A stretch of 64,000 nucleotides of DNA from Erysipelotrichales bacterium (GCA_910575705.1 CAJTFG010000003.1:214111-278110); one strand, 5' to 3'. Counted from the first letter of the stretch, positions 33,624-44,866 are shown. Made by a program: numbers and translations. The notes: generated from the letters alone by a model not told the origin.

Positions 33624-34570
33624 TAATCCTTCCCTGCGACCACGGCGCCCGCCGCTTTGTTGCGCATATATTCCGAAAAATACGTACTTGCCTTTACAGC
33701 TCCGCTTTCTGACAAATGCTCGCGATCATAAAAATCTCCGCTCCGCAGATCCAATTCCTCAAACTTCTGATTGAGATCAATATAATCGAGACCGCGTTCA
33801 CCGGCATACGCCTTTACCCAATTAAAATACATCGTGACCTCTTCATCTAACTGACAGGGACTTTTCACAAAGATAAGCTCGATATCGCGCTCCCTTGCGA
33901 GCTGTATGATCTTATCTGCATATTCACGGTTTTTTGATGATATTTCCTTTTGTTCCGTAATATACATATAGGCGGAATTGTCTATTACCACATCATCACG
34001 TTTCTCCAATCCGATAAAACCGCCGTTATCGACCCCTTTCAAACGAAATGCGCTTTCCAGATCCTCTTTTTTTAAATTGCGGTATCGCGCATGATATTTC
34101 ATGATGTTCAAATAATAGGAATTTCGCTCTTCTTCATCTTCCACACTCGCTTGAATAGCCTGTATCTTATTTGCGGACATATGCATCCGATCCAGTGCCT
34201 CACGGGTCACTCCCTCACTCATGTATTCCTCATCCGCATGAAACATGTTCGTTTCCAATACAAAATATGCAGGAGACTGCGTCTTCAGCGTTTCCACCAT
34301 ATAATAATACGTGATATAAACCGGCTGCTGCCGCGTAGCAAAATTATAAGATTTCAGTCCCGTCTGTTCCTCTATGATCTTTGGAGAAAACGTGGTATAG
34401 CTATGGGAAGAACCGAAAAACACCACATCTAGGGAATGATCGGGCAATTCATAAAAAGAAGTGACATCCGATCCATACCCATTCCCTTTTAAAATAAATA
34501 TATTGCCGCACACATGCAGCAGTACCGCAAAGATACCGATAAATATTAAGTCTCTCACTGCCTGTTTCAT
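33623..34570 (-). CDS. SGNH/GDSL-like acyl-transfer partner protein (membrane-anchored)
   Basis: The 315-residue protein starts with one membrane helix (MKQAVRDLIFIGIFAVLLHVCGNIFIL) and continues with an extracytoplasmic SGNH-like domain: VVFFGSSHSYTTFSP supplies the Ser block and DREHLSESGAVK the distal Asp-x-x-His. Proteins of this layout (DltD/AlgX/PatB type) finish O-acylation started by an MBOAT. It starts 8 bases after the MBOAT stop with GAGGTGGC, ATG at 34570. It probably O-acetylates a surface glycan. Confidence 0.85.
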   Translation of the reverse strand: MKQAVRDLIFIGIFAVLLHVCGNIFILKGNGYGSDVTSFYELPDHSLDVVFFGSSHSYTTFSPKIIEEQTGLKSYNFATRQQPVYITYYYMVETLKTQSPAYFVLETNMFHADEEYMSEGVTREALDRMHMSANKIQAIQASVEDEEERNSYYLNIMKYHARYRNLKKEDLESAFRLKGVDNGGFIGLEKRDDVVIDNSAYMYITEQKEISSKNREYADKIIQLARERDIELIFVKSPCQLDEEVTMYFNWVKAYAGERGLDYIDLNQKFEELDLRSGDFYDREHLSESGAVKASTYFSEYMRNKAAGAVVAGKD

Positions 34571-34578
34571 AAGCCACC

Positions 34579-36024
34579 TCAAAACTGAAAGTATATAAAT
34601 TCCTGAGCGTCAAAACCCGGTCCGTACATTCCGAAGATGATGATAAAAAACAATATGAAATAATATATGAACCAGCGAATGATCAAATGCTGTCCGTAAA
34701 AAATACGCTTCAAATTCCAGTTTAACGATGCGATATCCAATAGGAATACCGCTGTCAACGAAATAAGAAGCACCAATGCTTCTATCGTTTGAAAACCGAG
34801 CATAGAAAGATCGCCGGTCATACCGAAACAAAACAGATTACGGATGATAAAAAAGGAATCGCTCAACGTATTGGCACGAAAGAATATCCACGCAAAATCG
34901 ATCAAGACAAACGTCCATAGGATCTTTGCCAATCGGCGCGCTGTCGATACTTCCCGCTGCTTGGGACGAATCCTTCGGATGACATTTTCTACGACTTGAT
35001 ACAGTCCGTGCAATCCTCCCCAGATCACAAAATTCCAAGCAGCCCCATGCCATAGTCCGCTTGCTAAAAACACGATCATGATATGCAGCTGCGTCCGAAA
35101 AAAACCTTTTCGATTTCCGCCTAGGGGAACGTATACATACTCCTTGAACCAAGTGCTCAATGAAATATGCCATCTTCTCCAGAAATCCTTGATCGAATCC
35201 GCAAAGTAAGGCATGTTAAAGTTTCTGCTGAGCTGATATCCCATCACATTTGCACTTCCGCAGGCGATAGCAGAATAGGCACGAAAATCAAAATAGATCT
35301 GAACGGCAAATAACATCGTCGCAGCAATCAAATAAAGTCCTCCGCCTGCCGCATAATCATCCAGATGATTGTACACCTGATTTACGCCAATCGCCGCACG
35401 ATCCGCGATCACAAGCTTATAAAAAAAGCCGATGACGATGAGAAATAACCCTTCATGCACATGTTTCCATTGAAACTTATGTTCTTTACTGAATTGCCCA
35501 AGTAAGGTTTTGGACCGTTCGATCGGTCCTGCCACTAACTGTGGGAAAAAGGACACAAACAAAGCATATCGAAAAAAATTCCGCTCCACATTGACATCAT
35601 TGCGATAAACATCGACCGTATAGCTCAATGCCTGAAACGTATAAAAGCTGATACCGATCGGAAGAAGCAAATGCAGTGTGGATGGTATCGATAAAGAACA
35701 TATGCGCTGCAAGATGGGAGTAAGAGAATCTATCAAAAACGTATAGTACTTAAATAAAAATAAGATTCCCAGATTCAGCATAAAGGATAAACATACGTAT
35801 ATACGCCGCTGCCGCTTTGTCGCCGCCCTTTCTATAAGGATGCCGCTCAGATACGTTATGATCGTCGAAAAGAGCATTAAGAATGCATACTTCACATTCC
35901 AGCTCATATAAAAATAATAACTGCATAGCAACAGCCAATATATTTTCAGCTTTGAAGACAACAAAAAATAAACAAAGCAGGCGAATGTAAAAAAAACGAT
36001 ATAAGTCAACGATGTAAAGGCCAT
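34579..36024 (-). CDS. MBOAT-family membrane O-acyltransferase (AlgI/DltB-like)
   Basis: The 481-residue protein has about ten hydrophobic helices, SFYTFQALSYTVDVYR, AGPIERSKTLL and the MBOAT core RRWHISLSTWFKEYVYVPLGGN with the catalytic His in SGLWHGAAWNFVIWG. It moves an acyl group, usually acetyl, across the membrane to a cell-surface polymer. With the SGNH-like partner directly downstream it forms a two-gene acylation module. No glycan synthesis genes are nearby, so the acceptor is unknown. Confidence 0.93.
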   Translation of the reverse strand: MAFTSLTYIVFFTFACFVYFLLSSKLKIYWLLLCSYYFYMSWNVKYAFLMLFSTIITYLSGILIERAATKRQRRIYVCLSFMLNLGILFLFKYYTFLIDSLTPILQRICSLSIPSTLHLLLPIGISFYTFQALSYTVDVYRNDVNVERNFFRYALFVSFFPQLVAGPIERSKTLLGQFSKEHKFQWKHVHEGLFLIVIGFFYKLVIADRAAIGVNQVYNHLDDYAAGGGLYLIAATMLFAVQIYFDFRAYSAIACGSANVMGYQLSRNFNMPYFADSIKDFWRRWHISLSTWFKEYVYVPLGGNRKGFFRTQLHIMIVFLASGLWHGAAWNFVIWGGLHGLYQVVENVIRRIRPKQREVSTARRLAKILWTFVLIDFAWIFFRANTLSDSFFIIRNLFCFGMTGDLSMLGFQTIEALVLLISLTAVFLLDIASLNWNLKRIFYGQHLIIRWFIYYFILFFIIIFGMYGPGFDAQEFIYFQF

Positions 36025-36082
36025 TCAATACCTCCGATCGGTTTTATTATACCATGCTTTCCATATCCCCTATCAGTTTTTT

Positions 36083-36130
36083 CATCACGAATAAAATCCC
36101 AATCGAGCATATATCTCCATTGGGATCTCA
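36083..36130 (-). terminator. Intrinsic terminator after the DUF378 gene
   Basis: On the minus strand ATCCCAAT and ATTGGGAT pair around a 15-base loop, followed by TTTTATT. Confidence 0.7.
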
Positions 36131-36154
36131 TTTACAGCTTTTTATATATCCGTT

Positions 36155-36355
36155 TTAACGTTCCTCGGATATCTTGGAAAAGAACGTAATCATATATATG
36201 CCGGCAATGCCCACCAGCAAATAGACAATTCTTGTAAGCATGCTTTCAGCACCAAACAGCAGAGTAACCAAGTTCACATCGGATAATCCGATCAATCCCC
36301 AGTTTACCGCACCTATGATGACAAGCAATAGCGCAAGATAATTCAGCACTTTCAT
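36155..36355 (-). CDS. DUF378 small membrane protein
   Basis: The 66-residue protein has two hydrophobic helices, LNYLALLLVIIGAVNWGLIG and IVYLLVGIAGIYMI, with the DUF378 signature GAVNWGL. Function unknown. The ATG at 36355 follows GGAGGTGCTGT; an in-frame GTG at 36364 overlaps this site. Confidence 0.9.
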   Translation of the reverse strand: MKVLNYLALLLVIIGAVNWGLIGLSDVNLVTLLFGAESMLTRIVYLLVGIAGIYMITFFSKISEER

Positions 36356-36481
36356 ATACAGCACCTCCTGCTAATAGAATGCCCGGAATACAGCGTCTGC
36401 ATGATGACATTTACTGGAAATTATAAAAATGGCAGTACATTTTTAAATACATCGTACATACACTTCATTAGGTGATACGTT

Positions 36482-37147
36482 ATGTTCTTTCATTCTCTGT
36501 TATTTCATACCTTTCTTTTTGTCTTTATCGCTGAGATGGCGGATAAGACACAGCTGATGATCATGGCGATGATGAACCGCTTCCGTATAAAGAGCGTCTT
36601 ATGCGGATTGATACTCGGCGTCGTTGCCATATCCGGATTATCGGTATTAGCCGGTAATCTGATCGGGGAGATCATCCCTATCTGGATGGTAAAAATATGC
36701 GGTGCCGCTTTATTTCTGTTTTTCGGCTTTTACAACCTGGTTCAAAAAGACGAAGAAGAAAATGCCCATAAAACGCACGTACGCTTTCCCGTCCTCTCAA
36801 TCGCATGTACGTTTCTGCTGGCGGAACTCGGTGATAAGACACAGCTCGCTACCGTCGCATTGGCAGCTGATCATATGGAACAGCAGCTTCAGGTTTTTCT
36901 GGGTGCATCAGCCGGATTGATCGCTGCAAATATATTCGGTATCTTTTTAGGAAGGTTCTTATTTTCTCACATTTCCGAAAGCTGCATCAAAGTATGCTCA
37001 TCGTTCATCTTCTTATTTTTCGGAAGCATCAACATCTTTGAACTCCTCCCGGTCTATCCGCTTTTCATCATCGCTTACAGCGTCGTTATCATCACTCTTG
37101 CCTATATCTTATTTACAAGAACGCATGCCATATCGTCCCAATCATGA
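36482..37147 (+). CDS. TMEM165/GDT1 (UPF0016) family cation exporter
   Basis: The 221-residue protein has two copies of the family motif E-x-G/A-D-K-T: EMADKTQLM near residue 20 and ELGDKTQLA near residue 118, within about seven membrane helices arranged as an inverted repeat. Relatives in bacteria export Mn2+ (MneA type) or move Ca2+. No manganese-sensing yybP riboswitch is obvious in the 115 bases before it. Terminator follows. Confidence 0.93.
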   Translation: MFFHSLLFHTFLFVFIAEMADKTQLMIMAMMNRFRIKSVLCGLILGVVAISGLSVLAGNLIGEIIPIWMVKICGAALFLFFGFYNLVQKDEEENAHKTHVRFPVLSIACTFLLAELGDKTQLATVALAADHMEQQLQVFLGASAGLIAANIFGIFLGRFLFSHISESCIKVCSSFIFLFFGSINIFELLPVYPLFIIAYSVVIITLAYILFTRTHAISSQS

Positions 37148-37152
37148 TAAAA

Positions 37153-37194
37153 CCCCGGCTGAATGATCTGCAGCCGGGGATCAACACCTTTTTT
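37153..37194 (+). terminator. Intrinsic terminator after the GDT1-family gene
   Basis: CCCCGGCTG-AATGATCTG-CAGCCGGGG, 9-bp GC-rich stem, then ATCAACACC and a T run. Confidence 0.65.
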
Positions 37195-37205
37195 CCATAT
37201 CACGG

Positions 37206-37871
37206 TTATCGATCATCCGCATCTTCTTTTCGTATATTCTTTTCATAAAACTTCTGATAGATATTCGTAAAAAAGTTTTCTTTTCCTGTTTTCCGTGCGC
37301 GCCATATACACAGCGTCATGAGAATGCCTCCCACACATGCACACATCATATCGGTTATCGTATCATGTACGCCTTGCGTATAATGATTGATCGCGTCATT
37401 ATTAAAAAAGATCAGCAATGCATATTCATAAAATTCCCAGCATACCGCGATCGCGAGATTGAACGCGTTGATAAACACGAGCATCATACGGCGGTCTTCT
37501 TCGGTTTTCAGCCGATTGCTTTTACGTATGAGGTAAAAGACGATAACGGCAACGATTGTCGCAAAAATACCGCTGGAAAAATGAAGGGCCTTGTCAAATC
37601 CGGGATAAGAATACCAATGAAACGTACTTCCGATCAAAGAAGCAAAATACATAAACAACGTGGATAATATATAGATCTCATATACCGGCTGAAAATGAAA
37701 TATATGAAATATGATCGGCACGATCAGCGGTGTTATGCAGGCGACTACCGCCATTCCCAAGGCTTCCTTGTCCTGTATTTGCCAATTATGCCAAAAGCTG
37801 AACAGCAAGGTAATCACATAAACAAGACCGCATGCATACCATATCATCTTCAGTGTCTTGTCATTTCTCAT
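37206..37871 (-). CDS. Integral membrane protein, DUF2238/YjdF-like
   Basis: The 221-residue protein has about six hydrophobic helices. FDKALHFSSGIF and VHDTITDMMCACVGG carry the Asp/His pattern I associate with DUF2238 membrane proteins, whose function is unknown. The ATG lies 11 bases inside the end of pncB, with GGAAGG upstream, so it is co-translated with the NAD salvage genes. A role in nicotinate uptake is possible from context but unproven. Confidence 0.78.
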   Translation of the reverse strand: MRNDKTLKMIWYACGLVYVITLLFSFWHNWQIQDKEALGMAVVACITPLIVPIIFHIFHFQPVYEIYILSTLFMYFASLIGSTFHWYSYPGFDKALHFSSGIFATIVAVIVFYLIRKSNRLKTEEDRRMMLVFINAFNLAIAVCWEFYEYALLIFFNNDAINHYTQGVHDTITDMMCACVGGILMTLCIWRARKTGKENFFTNIYQKFYEKNIRKEDADDR

Positions 37872-39342
37872 GCAAAATACCTTCCAGCATGGACTGCTTC
37901 AAATCTTTCAAGCGGCCGCTTACATCGACATAGTACACTTGCGGAAACTCAAAGCGGAGCACCTCATCCCAGATCTTCGCAAATTCCTCTTTACTGTAAC
38001 GGCGTATCTCTTCCAAATCCGGCACGTCATAAACAAGCTGTCCGTCAAGAAAAACAGGTTCCAAAAGATCACGGATCTGATAAGTGCCGCCGGGTATGGT
38101 CTTATGCTTCCAGTTATTCATATGATCATAAATCGTCAGATCTTGAGAAATATCAATCTCTTCATCATACAACGTCATGATATCAGCGATCGCCTTATTC
38201 GTCTTGCAGTCATATATCCGATGCAGATTTTTATAACCGGGATTCGTAACTTTTTCAACGTTTTCGGATACTTTGATCTTCGGCTTTTGCACATCGTCTT
38301 CAAATACGGCAGTCATCTTATACACACCGCCAAAAACCGGCGAGCTTTTGGAACAGACAAGGTTTTCTCCCACTCCCATGCTGTTGATCTTCGCACCTTG
38401 AGAGATCAAAGAAGTGATCAGGTATTCATCGAGCGAATTGCTGATCACGATATTGCAGTCTTCCATCCCCGCAGCATCCAATGTTTCCCGTATCTTCTTC
38501 GAAAGATACGCCATATCCCCGCTGTCGATGCGCACGCCTTTTAACCGATACCCATTCGGTTCCAAATATTCCTTAGCAACGCGGATCGCATTGGGAAGAC
38601 CGCTCTTCAATGTATTATACGTATCTAACAGCACGGTACAGTTATCGGGATATGTCTTCGCATATGCCAAAAACGCATCATATTCCTCATCAAAGGACTG
38701 AATGAAGGAATGCGCCATCGTGCCTAAAACGGGAATTCCGTATTTCTGCCCGGCATATACGGTAGCCGTTCCTGCCACACCGCCGATATAAGCAGCTCTC
38801 GCACCAAATGTCGCCGCATCAAAATTATGTGCGCGGCGAGCACCGAATTCCATGATCGCTCTCCCTCCGGCTGCTGATACGATGCGATATGCCTTTGTCG
38901 CGATCAACGTCTGATGATTGATACACAAAAGCATAGCCGTTTCCAGCAGCTGCGCCTCGATGATCTTTGCCTTTATACGGATCAGCGGTTCATAAGGGAA
39001 TACCGGTGTTCCTTCCTTTACGGCATAGATATCCCCGGTAAAGATAAAATGACGAAGATAATCTAAAAACTCCTCATTAAACATATGCAAAGAGCGAAGA
39101 TAAGCGATATCTTCATCATCGAAATGAAGGTTCTGAATATAGCCGATCACTTCTTCCAAGCCGGCGAATAACGCGAATCCCCCATTATCGGGATTCCTTC
39201 TATAAAACAAGTCAAAGGTTACGATCTTATCTTTATTGCCGTTATTAAAATAGCATTGAGACATCGTTAACTCATAAAAATCCATCACTAAACTCAAATT
39301 GCGCTTATCGCGAAAGTCAAACTTGTAATCTAACGCATTCAT
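37861..39342 (-). CDS. pncB: Nicotinate phosphoribosyltransferase
   Basis: The 493-residue protein has YELTMSQCYF, FDLFYRRNPDNGGFALFAG, EFGARRAHNFDAA with the catalytic His, GVRIDSGDMAYLSKK and GVGENLVCS phosphate-binding motifs. It makes nicotinate mononucleotide from nicotinate and PRPP with ATP hydrolysis. The ATG at 39342 follows GGAAGGAAGGCG; the open frame extends further but overlaps pncA. One transcript with pncA. Confidence 0.95.
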   Translation of the reverse strand: MNALDYKFDFRDKRNLSLVMDFYELTMSQCYFNNGNKDKIVTFDLFYRRNPDNGGFALFAGLEEVIGYIQNLHFDDEDIAYLRSLHMFNEEFLDYLRHFIFTGDIYAVKEGTPVFPYEPLIRIKAKIIEAQLLETAMLLCINHQTLIATKAYRIVSAAGGRAIMEFGARRAHNFDAATFGARAAYIGGVAGTATVYAGQKYGIPVLGTMAHSFIQSFDEEYDAFLAYAKTYPDNCTVLLDTYNTLKSGLPNAIRVAKEYLEPNGYRLKGVRIDSGDMAYLSKKIRETLDAAGMEDCNIVISNSLDEYLITSLISQGAKINSMGVGENLVCSKSSPVFGGVYKMTAVFEDDVQKPKIKVSENVEKVTNPGYKNLHRIYDCKTNKAIADIMTLYDEEIDISQDLTIYDHMNNWKHKTIPGGTYQIRDLLEPVFLDGQLVYDVPDLEEIRRYSKEEFAKIWDEVLRFEFPQVYYVDVSGRLKDLKQSMLEGILHEK

Positions 39343-39343
39343 A

Positions 39344-39967
39344 CTAACGCCTTCCTTCCACCGTCTGAACGATCTGAATACCGCTGGCAGCCATATTGCG
39401 GATACTGAATTCATTTTCCGCTGCCGCATCGTGGATCCCCTCTATATGGTAAGTTTCTATCATATCGATCGGTACGATGATCTTCATAGAAGAACAATCG
39501 TGCTCATTCAGCCAGGACTGCAACGTTAAAGCAAACTGCATAATGCATATGTCGCTGCAGCAACCGGTAATGACGATGTCTTTATATTGCCGGATATCCT
39601 TTAAAAATTCCTGAAACCCGGGACAGTGAAACGTATTCGTAGAATTCTTATGAAACAGCTCATGAATATAAGGCCGCAATTCATCGATGACCTCGCTCTC
39701 GCTCGTTCCTTCTACACAATGCGCAGGAAACGACGCAAACTCTCTTGCATGCAGAGGATGTGCATCCGCAACGAAAATCGTTCGGCAGGCGCATTCTTCC
39801 ACAAATGAAAGGATCGACGGTGTTATCTCATGAATCGCAGTATCATGCAGAGCTCCTTCCTTCACGAAACCGTTGACCATATCGACAACAAACACAACCG
39901 GATCCTTTAGCTCTTCCACCTTATACAAAGGATATTGCTTTAAAAATTCTCCTGATACTCTTGCCAT
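39344..39967 (-). CDS. pncA: Nicotinamidase / isochorismatase-family hydrolase
   Basis: The 207-residue protein has VVDMVNGFVKEGAL with the catalytic Asp, the metal-binding DAHP region (VADAHPLHAREFASFPAHC) and VITGCCSDICIMQFAL with the catalytic Cys. It deaminates nicotinamide to nicotinate, which the next enzyme PncB uses. The stop is 1 base before the pncB ATG, so the salvage pair is a tight operon. Confidence 0.93.
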   Translation of the reverse strand: MARVSGEFLKQYPLYKVEELKDPVVFVVDMVNGFVKEGALHDTAIHEITPSILSFVEECACRTIFVADAHPLHAREFASFPAHCVEGTSESEVIDELRPYIHELFHKNSTNTFHCPGFQEFLKDIRQYKDIVITGCCSDICIMQFALTLQSWLNEHDCSSMKIIVPIDMIETYHIEGIHDAAAENEFSIRNMAASGIQIVQTVEGRR

Positions 39968-40035
39968 AGAAATCTCCTTTTTTAACAGTTGTTTCTATTA
40001 TAGTCCCTTTTTTCTATTTTTACTATATCTGTCAT

Positions 40036-42141
40036 TTATAAAATAAGGGAAAAGAACTGGAAGATAAACAAGGATACCAAATAAGGGACGAAAAGCATCG
40101 TAAGTATGCTCAAAAGCAGAAGACGGCGTCCGTATTCTCGATATACCGCCTGCAGTGTCATAACGCATGGAATGCTTAAAAGTACGTACACCATATAACT
40201 GAAAGCACGCAGATTCGCCAGACGGTCTGTCCACAATCCATGAACGGCCTGCACCAAAGAATCATCTTCTCCTTCTTCCAGTACTTGCCTTGGCAAAAGA
40301 GAAGTAATGCTTTCCCGACAGGCAGAGCCAAGCGCAAAAGCGGTTTCTTCGATATCTTCTTTCAAAGAGATCGGTTCATACGGTTCTTCCTCACTGTTTA
40401 GCAGCATCTGATCCAAAAACCCTACTACGGTCTCCTTGGCGATGATGCTTCCCGGCAAAGCGGCTACAGTCTCCCACCGTGTTCCAAACCCAAGCGGTTC
40501 ATAAATAGGAGCTACCATCTTACCAAAGCGGGCAATATAGCTGTCTTGCGTCGATCCATTCGGAAAATAAGACAATGCCCATAAAGCGATCATCGCCCAA
40601 AGGACGATCGTCGTTGCCTTGTGCACATACGCCTTTACTTCCTGCTTTACCTTTTGAAAGACGACGGACATGGACGGCAGGCGGTAAGGAGGCAATTCCA
40701 ATACGAACAGTTCTTTTGTACGAAAGCCCTTCATACGCGAATACACAAGCGCCATGATAAGCGCTAGCAGTATTCCTATTCCGTAAATGCTTAAGATCAT
40801 GACCGCCGCTTTCCCTTGAAAAAAGGCAGAGGCAAACAATACATATACGGGAAGACGTGCTCCGCAAGACATAAAGGGAACCAATAAGGCCGTCAACTTC
40901 TTCTGCTTCTCATTATCCAGTGTTCTGGTCGCATATATAGCAGGCACATTGCAGCCAAATCCCAAAAGCAGAGAAACAAAGCTCTTGCCGCTTAAATGAA
41001 AGACGCGCATGGAACGATCAAACAAAAAAGCAATCCTTGACATATAGCCGCTTTCTTCCAATAGCGCCAGCATAAAATACAACAAGGCCATCAAAGGTAC
41101 GAATGTGAGCACTCCGCCGACACCGGCCAATATCCCTTTTAGTATCAGCTGCTGCAAAGCCGCAGGCAGAAAAGATATCGCTGCCGCCGTATACTTAGCC
41201 AGCATCTGATTGATAAAAAAATCAATAAAATCATTAAAAGGAGCGCTGCCGTTAAAAACGATCATCAGCAAAACGGAGAAAAACAGGAAACAAATAGGAA
41301 ATCCCCAGTATTTATGCAATACGTAATAATCGATTTTTTGACTTATGCGAAGACGATCCGCCTCTTCTTCATGAACATAGCGCATCAAAGACGGCAATGT
41401 CCGCTGATATATGCGCTGCCATTGTTCCTCCTCAAAAGGATGACAGGCCGCATGCAGCTCTTCCCATGAACTGTGCCATGAAACAAGCTGCCGGCAAGCA
41501 ATTTCTTCTTTATGAATGATCTGAATCGCTAATTTATGAATATCTCTCGTCTGGGCCTCTTGAGGCATATAGCGCTCCAAATATGTACAAAGATCATAGT
41601 ATCGCTGTGCATCTTCCCCATCCAATAAAGGCGCAAAGCATACATCGTTATGTATCGCCATGCAGATCGCCTCTTGCACATCGTCATAATGCTCTTTGTC
41701 CAAAGCGCTGTATGGCAATACGGGCAGTTGAAGACGTCGCGAAAGCTTTTCCGTTTCTATGCGAATGTGATATTTGTCCACTTCATCCATAAAATTCAAT
41801 ACCAAGAGCATCGGGATTTGCAACTCACGCAAACAAAGCGTCAAATATAAATTACGCGAAAGATTCGTCGCATCTACCACATTAACGATCAGATCCACAG
41901 GTTCTTCACGCAAATACTGCGTCGTTATCCGTTCCTCGTTAGTGACCTCATCCAAAGCATACGTACCAGGAAGATCGATCAGATGATACGCCTCTTCTTT
42001 CCATATAACGCGCGCTTCTTTTTTTTCGATCGTCACGCCCGGCCAGTTTCCTACCTTAAAATCTGCTCCGCTCAAAGCATTGATCCAAGCGCTTTTTCCT
42101 ACATTGGGATTTCCCACAAAAGCAATCTGGTATTCCTTCAT
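40036..42141 (-). CDS. feoB: Ferrous iron transport protein B
   Basis: The 701-residue protein has the N-terminal G domain with GNPNVGKSAW (residues 10-19), DLPGTYAL and NVVDATNLSRN, a helical guanine-dissociation-inhibitor-like region, then about eight membrane helices including FVSLLLGFGCNVPAIYATRTL and GSIIAKETVVGFLDQML. It imports Fe2+ under anoxic conditions. Coupled to feoA by a 4-base ATGA overlap. No FeoC is seen. Confidence 0.97.
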   Translation of the reverse strand: MKEYQIAFVGNPNVGKSAWINALSGADFKVGNWPGVTIEKKEARVIWKEEAYHLIDLPGTYALDEVTNEERITTQYLREEPVDLIVNVVDATNLSRNLYLTLCLRELQIPMLLVLNFMDEVDKYHIRIETEKLSRRLQLPVLPYSALDKEHYDDVQEAICMAIHNDVCFAPLLDGEDAQRYYDLCTYLERYMPQEAQTRDIHKLAIQIIHKEEIACRQLVSWHSSWEELHAACHPFEEEQWQRIYQRTLPSLMRYVHEEEADRLRISQKIDYYVLHKYWGFPICFLFFSVLLMIVFNGSAPFNDFIDFFINQMLAKYTAAAISFLPAALQQLILKGILAGVGGVLTFVPLMALLYFMLALLEESGYMSRIAFLFDRSMRVFHLSGKSFVSLLLGFGCNVPAIYATRTLDNEKQKKLTALLVPFMSCGARLPVYVLFASAFFQGKAAVMILSIYGIGILLALIMALVYSRMKGFRTKELFVLELPPYRLPSMSVVFQKVKQEVKAYVHKATTIVLWAMIALWALSYFPNGSTQDSYIARFGKMVAPIYEPLGFGTRWETVAALPGSIIAKETVVGFLDQMLLNSEEEPYEPISLKEDIEETAFALGSACRESITSLLPRQVLEEGEDDSLVQAVHGLWTDRLANLRAFSYMVYVLLSIPCVMTLQAVYREYGRRLLLLSILTMLFVPYLVSLFIFQFFSLIL

Positions 42142-42365
42142 ACGTCCACCTCCACCTCAATGTGCTGTGCATCTGCCTTTCGCAATATGATCGCATTACC
42201 GCATACTTCATAGATCGACGGATCGCCCATCGGCGCCCTCCGGATAAAGCGGATGCGAATGCCTTCGTAAAACCCTACATGCATCAGTCTTCGCTTTTGT
42301 TCACCCGGCAAATGGATATCCACCAACCGTACCGTCTGATCTTCGGAAATCTCTGTTAATCGCAT
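42138..42365 (-). CDS. feoA: Ferrous iron transport protein A
   Basis: The 75-residue protein is an SH3-like FeoA: MRLTEISEDQTVRLVDIHLP, GFYEGIRIRFIRRAPMGDPSIYEV, ILRKADAQHIEVEV. It binds FeoB and supports iron uptake. Start set at the ATG at 42365, after GGTGATAG, which gives the usual family length; the open frame runs about 60 codons further without signals. First gene of feoAB. Confidence 0.95.
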   Translation of the reverse strand: MRLTEISEDQTVRLVDIHLPGEQKRRLMHVGFYEGIRIRFIRRAPMGDPSIYEVCGNAIILRKADAQHIEVEVDV

Positions 42366-42482
42366 TTCTATCACCATGAAGATTATAACGAAGGCCATCT
42401 TCAAAAGTCGTCGACATAATAAGAACGAAAGGTGTTCTATTTTTCTAAGAAGAGGCATATGTTTGATTGTGAAACAAAATGA

Positions 42483-43895
<1,413 letters not shown>

Positions 43896-43911
43896 AAAAT
43901 CTTTCTTACCA

Positions 43912-43942
43912 TAAAAAAAACCGATGTTTCATCGGTTTTTTC
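43912..43942. terminator. Bidirectional intrinsic terminator
   Basis: AAAAACCGATG-TTT-CATCGGTTTTT between convergent gdhA and the HTH-nucleotidyltransferase gene. Confidence 0.9.
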
Positions 43943-43947
43943 ATGTT

Positions 43948-44856
43948 CTAAAGATTGTATACCGGATCGATCTGCTTTAATTCCTTAAAGGTATCGATCT
44001 CGATGATATCGTCTTTTTGAATATACCTTACCATCACTTGATAATGATCGATATGTTCTTTTAAAGCAACCTCATCCCAATACTTTTCCCTGCCTCCCGG
44101 CATATGGAAAACATCTGCGATATCCGTTGCCATCTTCCTCGCATCCTCTGCACTCCAATAAGAGATCCCCACCATCTGCGCCACTTTCGTACCGCCGACT
44201 TTCACTTTGTTAATGATCCCTTTTTTTGTTTCAAAACACCAGTCATCCGTTCTCTCTACATCAATACCCATATAATTCGTCGCATATTCATACTTACGGA
44301 TGATGTCCGGATGATACATGACAAGATCGGATTCCAGCACATATGCATTCTCCATCATATTCCGCATAACATACGCACTGGATATATTGTTCGCTTCATT
44401 ATAAATCGGATTGTCTATAAATTTGATCATCGGATACTTTTTAAGAAGCACATCAAACTGCTCTCCCAAATAACCGCGGATAATCGTGATATCCTTAATG
44501 CCTGCCGCAAGAACAGCATCCAGCAAGGTTTCGATGATGCGCTTTCCATGAACCAAGATCAGCGGCTTCGGAGTATTCAATGTGATCGGAACCATGCGGC
44601 TGCCGAACCCTGCCGCCATAAATATCGCTTTTTTTACGCGATACGGCTCCAGCCATTCATATCCTTTCAACGTAACATCATAATAGCTTTTATCCTTTAA
44701 ACGGATAAGTTCCATATCCAAAAGTTCATTCAGTGTTTTATTGATAACCCCTAAAGATACGTTCAATTGCTTTGCCAGTTCCCTTTGGGAATGCTTGCAG
44801 TCCTGATGTCGTTCAATGCGCACCATGATCTCAAATTGATACAATGTCAGATTCAT
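43948..44856 (-). CDS. HTH-fused nucleotidyltransferase (LicC/PntC-like cytidylyltransferase)
   Basis: Residues 1-65 are a winged helix (HSQRELAKQLNVSLGVINKTLNELLDMELI), fused to a MobA/LicC-type nucleotidyltransferase from residue about 73: AAGFGSRMVPITLNTPKPL (NTP loop and Lys), NNISSAYVMRNM, ESDLVMYHP and EIDTFKELKQID. This pattern fits cytidylyltransferases that activate phosphocholine or 2-aminoethylphosphonate with CTP. The DNA-binding half suggests it also regulates. It is the last gene of the operon with an ABC importer and starts 10 bases after the permease stop, with GGAGGC upstream. Confidence 0.85.
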   Translation of the reverse strand: MNLTLYQFEIMVRIERHQDCKHSQRELAKQLNVSLGVINKTLNELLDMELIRLKDKSYYDVTLKGYEWLEPYRVKKAIFMAAGFGSRMVPITLNTPKPLILVHGKRIIETLLDAVLAAGIKDITIIRGYLGEQFDVLLKKYPMIKFIDNPIYNEANNISSAYVMRNMMENAYVLESDLVMYHPDIIRKYEYATNYMGIDVERTDDWCFETKKGIINKVKVGGTKVAQMVGISYWSAEDARKMATDIADVFHMPGGREKYWDEVALKEHIDHYQVMVRYIQKDDIIEIDTFKELKQIDPVYNL

Positions 44857-44866
44857 ACTATGCCTC

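Noticed and set aside
36365..36481. Manganese (yybP-ykoY) riboswitch before the GDT1-family gene
   Set aside because: The short 117-base leader lacks the paired GGGGAGUA-like conserved parts.
37871..39429. Longer pncB start at 39429
   Set aside because: The extension overlaps pncA for about 85 bases and lacks a ribosome binding site; the ATG at 39342 has GGAAGGAAGG upstream.
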